From assembly GCA_033002965.1 (NCBI GenBank), contig JAURVB010003582.1:1-64000 (forward strand): 64,000 bases of DNA, in the 5' to 3' direction. Position numbers and translations under genes: made by a program. Below are positions 22,398-35,380 of the stretch, piece after piece; positions within the stretch are counted from its first letter, which is position 1; every line of letters begins with the position of its first letter. The notes beneath the pieces are model-generated. The model was not told where the DNA came from. It did no database searches and worked only from the letters and a program-made list of their open reading frames with translations. Source of the DNA: Piper betle (Eukaryota; Streptophyta; Magnoliopsida; Piperales; Piperaceae).

Positions 22398-24698
22398 TTT
22401 GAAATAGATGCATCATGTTTTTTAATGATGAAGGATGAGGTTCATATTGGAGATATAAGTCGATGCGTGAAGTGTTGAAGCAACAATTTATTCCTTCGCA
22501 TTACAGCAAATAAAACTACTACAAAAGATGCAGTAATCACTCTTCCTCATTTTAGAGATTCAAGGATCTAATATAGAAACTAGCAATCTAGCTGAAATTG
22601 AGAGCAGTTCTACGGTTTTTATCTGCTGTATTTGATATAAAACAATGTTGAGTACTGCGAGCAAAGCATGGGCTCCCATTCATATGCATGACCAACAAAT
22701 AGACAAAATAGCAGTTATGAGACTAGATAATGCCATAGACTCATAGTCAAACTGAACTGTTGGGTTTGGAACTTGTGGTCACTTTTTTTAATCATTTTAA
22801 GATGTTTTCGCGAACTCAAAATGAAGAACCAATTCTAATTAATAGGTAGAGAGTCAAAAACACAAAACCGTGCTGGAGACCTGTTTTCCAACTTTCGAGA
22901 GCATGCAGCAACATTTATCTGACACTGACCAATAGTCATACACGAAACATACACAGAGGGGAAAATGACCCGTTATGGATGCTAACAAATTGCTACAATC
23001 CACGTCTCCATCACATACAGAATCCATTAATCACTGTACACAAATAAAATCAAATTAACAAAAAATGCTCGGCACATATTTAACAATAGCACAAAAGTAA
23101 AACTTCTTAAGGTGGAAAAAAATCCAACATACCTGTGAAAATTCAACTGGTGAATGCCGATAGCTGAAAGCATCTGGTTCACAAAAGTATCCATTATCTA
23201 TCTTCAACAATAAACACTGTCCAATGCAATACAAGTTGCAAGAAGAAAACATTTCAACCTGGTCAAGATGCATGCTAACTGCTCTTCGCACAATACGGGA
23301 ACTGATATGCCCCAAATAAGAAATGGGGCTAAGAAGGGCAGCAGCTTCAACCATATCAGCTACTTTTTTCTGAGTCAAAGCAGCAAGAGCCATTATAGTT
23401 CCCTAAGATCAATAACAGAAACGAGATAAAAAGTTTAAATCACACTCATTAATCTGCATCCTGAGAGAAAGTGGAAAAAAATTGGAAGTGACAAATTAAG
23501 TCAACCTGTGAATGCCCTACAATGAAAACCTTAGAATCGGTTTTCTCGTACACGTAGCTTATCATGCTTGCAAGGTCAACCAGTGAAAGATCCTGCCAGC
23601 TCCAGTCCCAATAGTCCTGAAACGAAAAACGGTCGGTCATACCTTTTCATGCGGCCGGCCACAATCCATTACGCCCATCACATATTACCATAAAACAAGC
23701 ACAACTGTTTGAGTTAAAGCAAGGTTAAACAGCAATCCACCAATACGACAAAAAAGAGCAGATTGGCATCACAAGCTGCATGAAAAATCCCTGCCTATGC
23801 CAAAGCCAATACATGAGAAACCGTTACCAAAACTAAGCTATTGCCTTATCGAAAGCTAAGATGCTTACCTTTTCTTTTACAGATAATGACTTGTGTCCAT
23901 GGCTCCAATGAGTACCACAAACATTACCAACCCAAACATCAAATCCTTGATCAGCAAGGACAAACCCCCAATGATTCTTCCACTGAATTTTCAAACCAAG
24001 CATCCCCTCCCTGATTACATTTCAAAATTTTAAACGAAATATATAAGTAAAATACTTTCCGTATATATTTGTAAAATTACAAGTAATGGGGATATAAAGA
24101 GATCATTGTTCTCAAATGAATAACAAAACACTTCGGCATTATTGGTTTCATGTACTCCCAAAAATATTCAATCAGCTTGTTCCAGCTAATACATCTGCAG
24201 AATTAATAACTACTTGACCTGCTCTAATCTACAATCTACCAATAAATAAAGCAAAAGGCAATAGTCAATCAACCACAGCAAGAAAAAAAATTCACCGAAA
24301 ACAGCCCATGTTGAAGAAAAACACGGGGACCAGAACTGATTGTAATCCCTCCCCGATTGCCTGATATACGCTGAACGCCTAATAAGTAGCCTCCCTTTGT
24401 CTCCACCTGCACAAACACGAAAAATGAATAAAAATAAAGACTTTTACAACAAAACACCCACAACCACCTCTTCTTTAATCATTTTATAGAAGATTTACGA
24501 ACAAAAAAAATATAATCTAAATACAAACGAAGAATTTCATCACCGTGTGTTCCGTGCGAGGATGGCCGAGAGGCCCGATCAGCTCGGCGCAGAGACCCTC
24601 CTCCGCCTCCACCGGCGTCTGCCTTCCACATGCCAAGAAGAGAAGAAGGGGATGCACAAAAAGAGGAGAAGAAGGAGCCACGCCGGAGCTCCGTCCAT
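22398..24698 (-). pseudogene. Acid lipase / triacylglycerol lipase-like gene (LIP1 family), disabled
   Basis: Exons read by family conservation on the - strand: exon 1 24544-24698 (signal-like MDGAPAWLLLLLF), 2 24296-24406 (VETKGGYLLGVQRI), 3 23869-24010 (GFDVWVGNVCGTHWSHGH), 4 23506-23616 (DYWDWSWQDLSLVDLASMI ending VGHSQ), 5 23259-23402 (GTIMALAALTQ), 6 23133-23173, 7 22970-23033 (CDGDVDC) and 8 22398-22493 (NCCFNTSRIDLYLQYEP). The GHSQ/G nucleophile elbow of the alpha/beta hydrolase is kept across the exon 4/5 border. Defects: the signal peptide and mature part of exon 1 are in different frames; an extra G in a G5 run (about 23966-23970) makes exon 3 142 nt instead of 141; the exon 6/7 join gives a stop; and the last exon, with the catalytic Asp/His part, was not found. 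Intact relatives are secreted or vacuolar lipid hydrolases. Confidence 0.8.
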
Positions 24699-27138
24699 TG
24701 CCGGCGGCGGCGACTGAAGGTGGGAAGGTGGTGATCGCTTGGGAAGGAGAGAAGTAGTGGTTGGTCGCGGTTGGATGATGATGTCTGCATCCAACAGAAC
24801 GCATTTCCTAGGGCAGGTTTAGAATCTAGCTAGAATGCTTCCCTCCCTATAGCTGCATGAAGCTGGCCGACACCCACATAATATCATAGCCAGCTGCCTT
24901 TTCTTCTATACGGAATTCCTTTCCTTCTCACTGCAGCTTATCTAATCTTCAAGCAACCAAGTTTCTATGTCATTGTTCTTCATGATCTTTCTGCGTTACT
25001 GGTACTTGGACTAGATGATTATTGAGAGACTTCATTGAGGAAGCGTTTATTTACTATCTAGCAAGAATTTATTGGGCATGCCAATTGGCTCTGATAGGAA
25101 AAAGTGGACATCGTCGATCCTCTTCAGAATCACTAATCTTTTTGATGCTTTTCATTTCCCGCAGCAAAGGAGATGTTAGTTGTTTGGCACATTAGCTAGC
25201 TTTTTCTTCCATAGCTGACATTATTCAATGCATGTATCAGTAATCTTTCTGTTAGATGTTGAAGGGGCCAGTTGAATAATAGAATTTGCATCTTCTGGGA
25301 TGAGCATGTATTCGATGATCTTGCGTTTGTTGTTTAGTAATTGTACAGCAGTGAAGTTTTAATATCTAGGAAGAATATAACATGTATCTATCATGCATTA
25401 TATGTAATGCCTTCCATTGCAATTAATTTTTTTAGCTAATTGAAATCTAAACTACAACTTGCAGAAATGAAAGCCAAATCTGGCAACCCTAAATTAAACA
25501 TATACCGAATCGTTTTAGAGAATGCTTGGTAGTAACTTTCTCAAAATCTAGCCATTTATTTAGATTACATGGTTATATTTTATGTCGCTTGTAATCTAAA
25601 GCATTACATTAAATGTAGTTGACACAAAAATATTAATTATTATTAATACTAATTTTTAAAATAAATTAATATTAATTTTATTAATTTATATATATGTAAA
25701 GAACCAAACAGACTCATTTATTTATATTTGGATGCTTTCACTCCATCAATATCAAATTCACCACCACTATCCAGCCGTCCTGCTCTCCATCCCTTCTACG
25801 TCTCAAATCATTTTTAGAGACACCATCTTACGAACGTAATACTACACATGCCTATAAGATAGCCACACCTATGCAAGTTCAAAATCTAATTATAAAAAAC
25901 TCTTCACCCCTTCCCAACATCTTTCAAATACCTGACTTTAATATATACTTAATAAAAAAGCCTCCTACTGTCCCTTGGTACTCTACTACACACCCCCTCT
26001 TCTCAAACGCCCGTTAACCTCCCAATATTCTGTTTATCTGTAGATTTTTAAATTGGCAAGTGATTATCTTGCAAACGTGTGCAGAATGGCACCTATAGCA
26101 TGGCGTCCCTCAAAGTGATTCTTCTATCTCTACTCTAACTCTCCCACCTTCAGGCTTCATCCCAACTCTATCTGAGTTTGAGGAAGCTGTCACGTTAATG
26201 GTCTTTGGTGAGCAATCTGATCTACGCTTACTGTTACATGTAACGAGCAAAGAATTGATATATCCTATATTATTGGTGTCAATGACAGTCACACAAACCT
26301 TAAATCATATATCCAATCCCAATAATATGTTTCGTGGGCTTCTATAACTATACTAACTAGGGATGGTATTAGAGGACATGGCATGACTTGAGAGTGCGAG
26401 AATCACGGTTGTTACGTGGAAACAAACAAACCAACAAAAATTGTGACGAACGCATGCGACTGAAGTTACGTGGAAAGTTACCCTATTTAAAATAAAATTG
26501 AACATTGAGTTGGCCTCCCATTTATTTAGTTATTAAAATTGATCCCCTATTTATGACCCTTGCTCGGTCGCCCTCAAGTCCTAACTCCCACGTTGTTCTT
26601 GTCCATTTCCATGGATCATAAAGCATGCATGGTTATCCCACCAGCTTTTTACGTTGAAATCAATGTATATGTATAACAACAGTGGTGCGACTTGTTACTT
26701 CACTTATAATACGCTAATTAAGTTATGGTGCATTTCAAAATATATAACAATATAATAATAAAATAGCTTATGTGAGAAAATTTTTTATAAGCCAAACAAA
26801 ATTTTATTCATAAAATAAATTATCACTTGCAACAAGTGGCTTGCAAAAGGGCTGCTAGAGCATACACTACAAACTGAATCTGGAACCTCGAAAAAACGAT
26901 TCAGGTGTAACACCAACAATAACGTGTTCGTGTATATATTTAGCGGTCATACGTCCGTCTGTACTTCCTGGTCCTCCAATAAATGACAGCCGCTTGGCTG
27001 TCGCTGATCCAACTAGATGTGGAAATTGTCCAGCTTTCTACGAGAGATATCCTGGTCCTCTAATAAATGACAGCCGCTTGGTTGTCGCTGATCCAACTCG
27101 AACAGGGAACTGTCCAGATTGTTTACGAGAGATACACA
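24699..27138. other. Intergenic DNA with no recognisable gene
   Basis: AT-rich. The first part is presumably the old lipase promoter. Apart from an AT-rich palindromic patch near 25625-25690 and the 84-bp tandem repeat listed separately, no coding or repeat structure was recognised. It is not shared with units 2 or 3. Confidence 0.6.
26966..27133 (+). repeat. Two tandem 84-bp repeats with a small inverted core
   Basis: TCCTGGTCCT(C)CAATAAATG starts both units (26966 and 27050). Both contain a short inverted core, TGACAGCCGCTTGGCTGTCG in the first and one base different in the second, and both end with ACGAGAGATA. The copies differ at about ten positions. Confidence 0.8.
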
Positions 27139-27676
27139 TACGGCTATCAAATGAACGATATTAAATGAACGAACAAACTACATTTAATTTGTGTTTAAAC
27201 TTGACTTAAATAATTTAAAATTTGTTCAAATTCAACTTAAACTCAGCTCATTTGTGAGCTTGAAACTGACTCATTATAAAACTAAAAAATAACTCACTTA
27301 AAAAAATGCATGGATTGAACTTATGACCTCTATGGTCTTTAACTTGAATATCTTTCATCTAAACTATCTCACAGCTTTGTTATTATATTGTATATAAGTA
27401 AATATAATTAGTTATAATTAAATTTATTATATATATAGAATATAATAAAAAGATTATATTATCATATTATTTAATCGAGTCGAGTTCGAACTACGTGTCA
27501 ATTTCAAGTTGAGTTCGGTTATAACCAAGTCGAGTCAAATTGAACAATGCCTTGCTCAAACTTGACTTGAAGGATTCGAATTTGAGCTCGAGCATTTAAA
27601 TGTCAAGTTTCGAGTCAAGTTAAATCAAGCCGAACACCAAATGCTCACAAGTTTGTTCACTCAATTAGCAACCTTA
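27139..27676. mobile_element. hAT-type small element (family M) with tRNA-like core, inverted orientation
   Basis: Ends resemble TAGGGNTGCTAAT...ATTAGCANCCCTA in degenerate form (TACGGCTATCAAAT at left, ATTAGCAACCTTA at right). Flanks GATACACA and GATATACC agree at 6 of 8 bases. The interior is rich in GAGCTCGA/CGAGTCGAG words. On the - strand a Pol III A-box (27356-27366) and B-box (27312-27320) are both perfect matches to consensus. Confidence 0.65.
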
Positions 27677-27762
27677 GATATACCATCCTTATTCTCAATT
27701 TATTCAACTCTCCGTGATAGTAAAATCATATTTCGGTTCAATCAGTTTTTTAAAGTAAAAAT

Positions 27763-28342
27763 TGTTAGAGATATTGGCCTCCCGGAATTGGCACAACAGA
27801 AGAAAATATAGAGAAATATGACAAAATAATGATAAATAATAATAAAGAACAATAAAATAGAAATACACCCAGAATTAATGTGGACGACAAGTACTTTACA
27901 ATCCAATAAGAGGAGTAATTATCACTATGAAAGAGATCAAAACACTTATAATTTTTTTCCTTTTCCCTCGCATCCTTAGATCAACAACCCTAATTAAATA
28001 ATTCTTTGATTTTTCAGCTAGACTCTTCTCCCTCGCCAGGGTACTTTAGAAAACCTCTCTCTAGCCTCTCCCTAATAACAAATTAGGTTATGATAAGATT
28101 TAGGATAAAAAACTATATAAATAGATGAAGAAAACATCAAAGACGGGTTTGGAACTTGCAACCCACGTCGTGACCACATCGCCAGTGCCCAAGTGCATAG
28201 AAACTAGGAGCTTGGGCATCCAATTATTTTTTAGTCCAAGCAATTGGCACTTGGGCACTCTGAATCCAAGCGCCCAAGTGCTTGGTTGCATTTTCTTGTT
28301 CCACTCTTCCTTCTTCTTTGCTCCCATCGTCCAGATCCAACA
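27763..28342 (-). mobile_element. Copia LTR (family C), first copy of the tandem duplication
   Basis: The 580-bp LTR with TGTTAG...CCAACA ends is followed on the right by copia internal DNA (28343-28884) that stops at the duplication junction. For a minus-strand element this is the 3' LTR. Confidence 0.85.
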
Positions 28343-28884
28343 ATCTCTACCTACTTGAAATAATATGCTCGTCATGTTCTCAAACCAACATAACAAGCAA
28401 CCTCATACCAAATAACCGGCGTGAACCCTCGCCTCTCTTGGGTGAATCCCCCGCTTCTCCCGAACAACTAGTATGCTTCAATTCCGAGCAACTTGATTTA
28501 GGCTTGGAAAACATGCAATTTGACCCACAATGACAGGCTCTACCTGACTCCTACTTTCCTCTCCTTTGGGAACATGCATATACGCATAAGCCATCTCTAT
28601 CTACATGTGAGTCAGAGTTACCAAACTCTACCTTAACCCTACTCCCTATCAGCTTGTATAAGTTTCCAACATTCTAACCTTTAATCACATTTTTATTGTC
28701 TTTCACAACCTTTAGAACTCCACCCCTTTGCAAAACACCTACAACCTCTTGAGTCTAAAGTACCGAGTGAAATCAAGCTCTCCCTCAGCCCCGGAACATG
28801 TCTCAAAACACTTAGTGTCCTCGCAACTTCATCAAATATTTTGATTTTAATCGTCCCTATCCCAATGGCCTTGCATACAGAGTT
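28343..28884 (-). pseudogene. Copia internal 3' fragment (first duplicate)
   Basis: Matches 29818-30358 closely. It covers the sequence between the 3' LTR and the truncated protease/GAG-pre-integrase region. No complete frame. Confidence 0.75.
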
Positions 28885-29237
28885 ATTTATAATTAAACTT
28901 ATTATATATATAGAATATAATAAAAAGATTATATTATTATATTATTTAATCGAGTCGAGTTCGAGCTACGTGTCAATTTCAAGTTGAGTTCGGTTATAAC
29001 CGATTCGAGTCAAGTTAAACAATGCCTTGCTCAAACTTGACTTGAAGGATTCAAATTTGAGCTCGAGCATTTAAATGTCAAGTTTCGAGTCAAGTTGAGT
29101 CAAACCGAATGCCAAATGCTCACAAGTTGGTTCACTCAATTAGCAGCCTTAGATATACCGTCCTTATTCTCAATTTATTCAACTCTCCGTGATAGTAAAA
29201 TCATATTTCGGTTCAATCATTTTTTTAAAGTAAAAAT

Positions 29238-29817
29238 TGTTAGAGATATTGGCCTCTTGGAATTGGCACAACGGAATAAAATATAGAGAAATATGACAAA
29301 ATAATGATAAATAATAATAAAGAACAATAAAATAGAAATACACCCAGAATTAATGTGGACGACAAGTACTTTACAATCCAATAAGAGGAGTAATTATCAC
29401 TATGAAAGAGATCAAAACACTTATAATTTTTTTCCTTTTCCCTCGCATCCTTAGATCAACAACCCTAATTAAATAATTCTTTGATTTTTCAGCTAGACTC
29501 TTCTCCCTCGCCAGGGTACTTTAGAAAACCTCTCTCTAGCCTCTCCCTAATAACAAATTAGGTTATGATAAGATTTAGGATAAAAAACTATATAAATAGA
29601 TGAAGAAAACATCAAAGACGGGTTTGGAACTTGCCACCCACGTCGTGACCACATCGCCAACGACCAGGTGCATCAAAACTAGGAGCTTGGGCATCCGATT
29701 ATTTTTTAGTCCAAGCAATTGGCACTTGGGCACTCTTAATCCAAGCGCCCAAGTGCTTGGTTGCATTTTCTTGTTCCACTCTTCCTTCTTCTTTGCTCCC
29801 ATTGTCCAAATCCAACA
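29238..29817 (-). mobile_element. Copia LTR (family C), 3' LTR of the 29.2-35.8 kb element
   Basis: 580 bp, TGTTAG...CCAACA, nearly identical to 27763-28342. It is the 3' LTR of a minus-strand element. That element's 5' LTR is split into 31264-31381 and 35381-35838 by a later insertion. Confidence 0.85.
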
Positions 29818-31263
29818 ATCTCTACCTACTTGAAATAATATGCTCGTCATGTTCTCAAACCAACATAACAAGCAACCTCATACCAAATAACCGGCGTGAA
29901 CCCTCGCCTCTCTTGGGTGAATCCCCGCTTCTCTCGAGAAACTAGTATGTTTCAATTCCGAGCAACTCGATTTAGGCTTGGAAAACATGCAATTTGACCC
30001 ACAATGATAGGCTCTACCTGACTCGTGCTTTCCTCTCCTTTGGGAACATGCATATGCGCATAAGCCATCTCTATCTACATGTGAGTCAGAGTTACCAAAC
30101 TCTACCTTAACCATACTCCCTATCAGCTTGTATAAGTTTCCAACATTCTAATCTTTAATCACATTTTTATTGTCTTTCACAACCTTTAGAACTCCACCCG
30201 TTTGCAAAATACCTACAACCTCTTGAGTCTAAAGTACCGAGTGAAATCAAGCTCTCCCTCAGCCCTGGAACATGTCTCAAAACACTTAGTGTCCTCGCAA
30301 CTTCATCAAATATTTTGATTTTAATCGTCCCTATCCCAATGGCCTTGCATACAGAGTTATCTGTCATTGTTATTGTTCCACAATCAGCCTACTTGTATGA
30401 GTCAAATCAGTTTCTATCCGAACACATGTGACATAAGCAACGCAAATCTAGAATCTAATCATCCCCTGAATTCTCTCTTAATGTAGCTGACAAAAAATCA
30501 TCAAAGCTATAAGCTATATCAGCTTGGTCAAATCTTTTATCATTTTTCTCAAAATCTTGTAACCTTTTCTTGTAATTTATTTTGAGATGTCTAGTCTTGT
30601 TGCAGTAATAATAGACAACCTCTAACTTGTCTTTCCCTCTAAATCTTCCACCTTTTACCACATTCAATGCTTCCTCTTGGGATTTTTCTTCCTTTTCCAT
30701 CCTCATCTTTCAGTAGAGAAAAGAATAGTCTTGATAATCTCTACAAATATAGTCATCTTTGTCAAAGTTAAAGTGGTCATCAGATGATCATAAGAATTAG
30801 GTAAATAAATCAAAAGCAAGAATGTGTTCTCATGTTCTTCTACCTTCACTTCGAGGTTTAACAACTACACAAGAACATTTTAAAATTTACTAATATGCAC
30901 CATAAGATCCCCACTTTCAGCAATCTTGAGTCTGTACAATTGTTGTTTAATGAAACACTTGTTATACAAATTATTTGTCATGTATAAAATTTCCAACTTT
31001 GACCATATTCCCGAAGTCGTCTTCTCGCCCATCACTTTGTACATCACCTCATATGCTAAACATTGTCTTATGGTGTTCACCGCCTTTCCATGAATTCCAT
31101 CCAATCAGCAACCTTCATCCCCACAAGTTTTTCTGTTAGTGCTTTCAATAGTCCTCTCTCAACAAAAATATCTTTTATACTTTCTTAACAAAGAGTAAAA
31201 TTTACGTTGCCATTAAACCTTTCAATCTTAAACTTCAACTTATCCTTCTCCATTATAACATGT
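29818..31263 (-). pseudogene. Defective copia polyprotein: gag, degenerate zinc knuckle, pre-integrase stub
   Basis: Read right to left: a gag UBN2-like part (30880-31104; VMGEKTTSGIWSKLE), a nucleocapsid segment (30455-30706; YYYCNKTRHLKINYKKR), then the protease/GAG-pre-integrase border (30167-30367; RESLISLGTLDSRGC). After that it runs directly into non-coding 3' sequence. Integrase, reverse transcriptase and RNase H are absent, so the internal region is only about 1.4 kb. The CCHC knuckle has one of its three Cys left, with Tyr at the other two Cys positions. The primer-binding site next to the 5' LTR is also lost here. The other copies at 37.3-38.5 and 53.6-54.9 kb share the same layout, so this is a non-autonomous family. 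Confidence 0.75.
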
Positions 31264-31381
31264 TGTTGGGGATATGAACCTCCCTAAATCAGTGCAATGG
31301 AATAAAATATGGAGAAATATGACAAAATAATGACAACAACTATAAAGAACAACAAAATAGAAAGATACCAAAAATTACTAT
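31264..31381 (-). mobile_element. Copia 5' LTR, left piece, interrupted
   Basis: Starts TGTTGGGG and matches the first about 118 bp of the LTR at 54858. The remainder resumes at 35381 after the family L insertion. Confidence 0.8.
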
Positions 31382-34300
31382 TGTAAAACTCATGACCGAA
31401 TCATGGTTTTATAATCGAAACTAGTCGGTTCAGCCGTTATTTTTAGTTGAGTGAGTTTTAAAACATGCATGTTGAGCCGAAGCTGACTATGTGCTATGAG
31501 TCATGAGGGTTATGTGTATCTAAGTATATAATAATAACGTTAGAAACACAAGAGCAGAATGAGTTATCAGAATATATAAGAGTTCGCCCAATTTTTTTAT
31601 TTTGTTCAGTGGGCCGTAGAAATTAGATTTAGGTCATTGATTTTATTAGGATGCGATGGTTAGTATTTTTAGTTGGGTTGGTAGTCTTTAGAGCATGTTA
31701 TTTGACGAATATCGAATTTGTTTATTCCCATTTTTATTTTTAACTTGCATTCATGGCGTGTTTGACTTATGTTTATGGAGTGGTTAACTTACCTTAGTAG
31801 CCATTAGGCAACTTTTCTAGAACCCACTTTACACCTTGTTGGTTTAACTTTAGCCGAGTACCCCGAGACTTACTTGTGCTCGCCCCTTTTCCTCTTCTTT
31901 CTCCTCGACGGTTGACCCTGCTATCTTCCCAAACCCCCACTGACCTCCTCCCCCTCTCTCCTGACGACCACCACCACCAACGGCCCCCACTGCTACCGGC
32001 AGCAAAGCCACTCCTGCCTCCCCTTCCCTTCTTCCTCCTCCTCCCACCCTATTCACCGCCGCCGCTTCTTGCCATTTTTGGTCGTCACCTTCGGCACGCC
32101 ACTGTAACAACACGCCCATTCCAAGTTAGGAGCCAAGTGTTACTTTATGAAACTAAGTGTCTCATAAATTAATTTTCTATTAATTTTCAAGATTTTTAAA
32201 TAAACCCATAACATAAAATATAATATAACAAATACTCGGAATAATTTAAGCCCCATGAGCCAAACCAAAATCCCACTACCATGTAAACGATCTAGAAGTA
32301 TAATAACAAATAAGAAATAGTCTAGTCCAATAATAGAGTCCTCTAGTTGTCCCAACTCTACCATCATTCCATGCTCATACCTGCGAAGGCAATTTTACGT
32401 TAGTGATAAAAATACTACGTCATATAATTACAAGAAACAAGTTAATATATTCCACAACATCATTAATTATGCCTTTTAGTGATTATGAGCCTATTCCAAA
32501 CTCTTACTATGTTGGGAGGGTGGTTGCCCATCCAGATGCAATCTCATGTATGCGTACGCACGCTACATAGCTCACGACATGTAGTTACCAATATTTTTCA
32601 TTGAATCACCCTCTCGGTATCACAAATGCACAATGAGCCATCTTGTGCCACTACATCATGTCACCCCTTTCGACATGAGGGCAGATATTTAATCTTTCAA
32701 AAATTTTAAGGGTGCTGCCCCGTTTCGGACTGAGTTAGTGCTTTGAATCCAGTTGCGCTCAGTGCAGGTGGTTGAATGTGGGCTCAGACCGACCAAGACT
32801 TCCAAATAGGAATATATAACATTTCGAGTAATTATACGGACCTAGATTTGTGATGAGGCACCCACAACTATGACACACGATCCTAATATGAATGAAACTT
32901 CTCTAAAGCTTTCACTTTGTAAGCCAAATATGCTCATAAACTATCTAGAGGATGTTTTATTTAACATCAACAAACTTCTCCTTTATATAGAAGAATATGT
33001 GTGGAATTAAAGAAGTAACTATATTAAATTTTATAGAAAAGAACGTAATCACATATAACTATATTAAACACTAACCATTTGTACGATAACGAAAAGTCCA
33101 AAAAAATGACTATTGAGTCAAAATGAATGAGTGCCCAATTACACTCATGACTCCCAATCCAAAAAATTTAATAAATGAAACTTATTTAAAATCATCCATA
33201 AAAACCATTGCACTGGTTTCTAAATGTTATAATTGATAATTTATGATATTTATTCTTAAGAATTAATTTAATTAAATAATATTTATGATTCATTCTAAAA
33301 TTTATATAACCCTAAATAAAATAACTAATTATTTTTTCGGGGTTTTACGGCCGTTGTCACTCTCCCACCGACTTGTCCTCGCTTCCCTTCCCTTTCCCCT
33401 TGCCTTCCTCTACCTACTCACCCTTCCTACCCATTCTTTGGTCACCGCCGGTAATGGCAATTCACCACCGTCGTGGGTCAATTTCTGGCCGGTCACCTCA
33501 GCTAGACCACCTACCTTACCTTGCCCCAGCCCTAGTCCTAGCCCTCTTGCCTTTCTCCTTGCCAGCTGATTTCCAGCCACGACAGCCACCCTTCGCAACC
33601 ATCGGCAACCACAACCGCTGTCGTCGTCACCAACTTCATACCAAATCATTGTGAGATGCTTTTCGCTTCTCAAATTTTAGATTTTTGATTCATTCTGATC
33701 GTTATGCATATCATCCATAATTTTTAAGAATTGTTCATGATTTTGTTGATGTATTAATCTTGTAATTTCATGATAATTATCTGTGATTAATAAATTCCTT
33801 ACGAAATTTAACGATTGATAAGGATTAATGATAATTCGAATTATTTGATTATGAAATTGAATGTGTTATGGATGATGTTGGAAATTGTGGAGTAGGTATT
33901 AATTTTATAATTGTATAAGTTAATTATTTAAGTGATTAGAAAGTTAAGTTAGATCAGGGATTGATATGAGATGATAATAAGTTTAAAACTTTTGATGTAG
34001 TCACATAATTAAAAGTAATGACAGGAAGGTCTTAAACTGTTAATTATTTTATTTAACTCATTTGTTGATTTCCTTATGTTGATGGTAGTATTTATAGTAC
34101 TAATGCTGATATAATAATTTTCATGGATCAATTTCATGCATGCATTATATACTATTATGGGTGTTAGTGTGTAGTCTTGTTATATCGGTATGGAGTAGGA
34201 ACTTGCATGTAGGCGCGAGACCCTGCTTGGAGTTTCTACCAAGTCCGTTTAGAACTCGTCCCTTGTTTATTGCTTCTTCTATTGTGATTTGGTTTATTAT

Positions 34301-35380
34301 TTACATGACGGGTAAATTGATGTTTTTAATCCCACTTAACTCGGGCTATTTAGTTGAATAATTTTTCAGATTAATAACCCTCAAGTCTGATTTTAAAAAC
34401 AAGATCCATGAGATCTCTCAAGTTGCCTTCAGGCCTATAATATTAAATCAATTCTTAGGCCTATGTATAAATTTATCGTGTTTTTGGTAAGGTGAGAGAA
34501 GGTGAAACTGACTTGCACGTAACATGAGACAGTGTATGTGCCAGTCATAGTGGGCTCTAGATTAATGAGATGGTTGTTCTATTCCCGAGGGATCCTAACA
34601 ATTCCATGCTTTGAGTTTGCTTATATTTGAAGAAGCGTAGAGGTTTACAGGTACTACTATGCAGTGCATGTCTAGACGTGTAGTTCAAAGAGTATTAAAG
34701 GCAATTGCCTAAGAGTACTCAGCCTTCGTGCTTAGGGCCAGGTGATATATTGAGGATAGAAGATAGCTTAGGATATACTGGTAGTCCTAAGGGATAGAAA
34801 AAAATATGAGAAAATACCAAGAAAAGCATCAGCAAATTAGTCATCTTAGGATGTTATTTGGTCTGTGGCTTGATGTCCCCAGTAGATGACTTTCAGAGAG
34901 TTCAGTAAAAGTTATACATAGTTTTCTTTAAAATAAGAGTCAATTCTTATTTACCAAGTTGTATAGTTATTTTTAGACTAATAACACTAGTTGCTAACGT
35001 ATTTTTATATATATGTAGGCAAAGAGCAGGACGTTGATATGCCATCCTGGATAAAGGAGCAGTTACGTCTTGTGCACACACATCTGTTTAACTATAGAAT
35101 GTTTTTATATTTTATATCTATGAACATGTTATAACGAGATTGTTGAAATGAAATAAAAATGTGATTGTGTAGTGTGATATGTACCACAAGTGATAGCATG
35201 ATGACATACTGAGTATGGTCAAAATATTTTGATGTAGTATGATTGAAGATGGAAAGATCAGTCAAGACCTAGTTCATTCATGTAAATATTTTTGGGCTAT
35301 ATTCGGGGTTAACCGACTTACTTGAGAGACTCGTAACATTTCGATTCGGTTCGATCGCGAACCGGATTTATGGTGTTACA
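31382..35380 (+). mobile_element. Family L-related long LTR inserted in the copia LTR, itself carrying a nested element
   Basis: Starts TGTAAAACTC and ends TGGTGTTACA. Flanks ACTAT (31377-31381) and ACTGT (35381-35385) agree at 4 of 5 bases, and the undisturbed LTR reads on across the insertion, so this is a 5-bp target duplication. Without the nested 1247-bp element it is about 2.75 kb. It has a GC-rich Pro-rich section (31870-32100 and 33360-33640) and the diverged GGAGTAGGAAC...GCGCGAGACC landmark at about 34190. A second copy sits at the same copia position at 54977. Confidence 0.8.
32103..33349. mobile_element. Nested 1247-bp LTR-like insertion
   Basis: Starts TGTAACAACACGCCC and ends GGGGTTTTACG, a decayed TG...CA pair. 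The other copy of the host LTR (near 55680) runs straight through this position without it. Flanks GCCAC and GCCGT agree at 3 of 5 bases. No coding frame was recognised, and it is probably a solo LTR of another family. Confidence 0.6.

Larger units (their letters stand above)
27411..30358. repeat. 1.47-kb direct tandem duplication
   Basis: 27411-28884 and 28885-30358 are colinear and nearly identical. Each contains the right half of a family M element, a 580-bp copia LTR and the first about 540 bp of copia internal DNA. The junction at about 28884 joins CAGAGTTAT (copia internal) to TTATAATTAAAC (family M interior). TTAT is shared at the join. Confidence 0.85.

Noticed and set aside
32103..33349. 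Possible host gene interrupted by the long LTR
   Set aside because: No frame of note. The TG... start, near-CA end and clean absence from the 55 kb copy fit a nested LTR-like insertion better.
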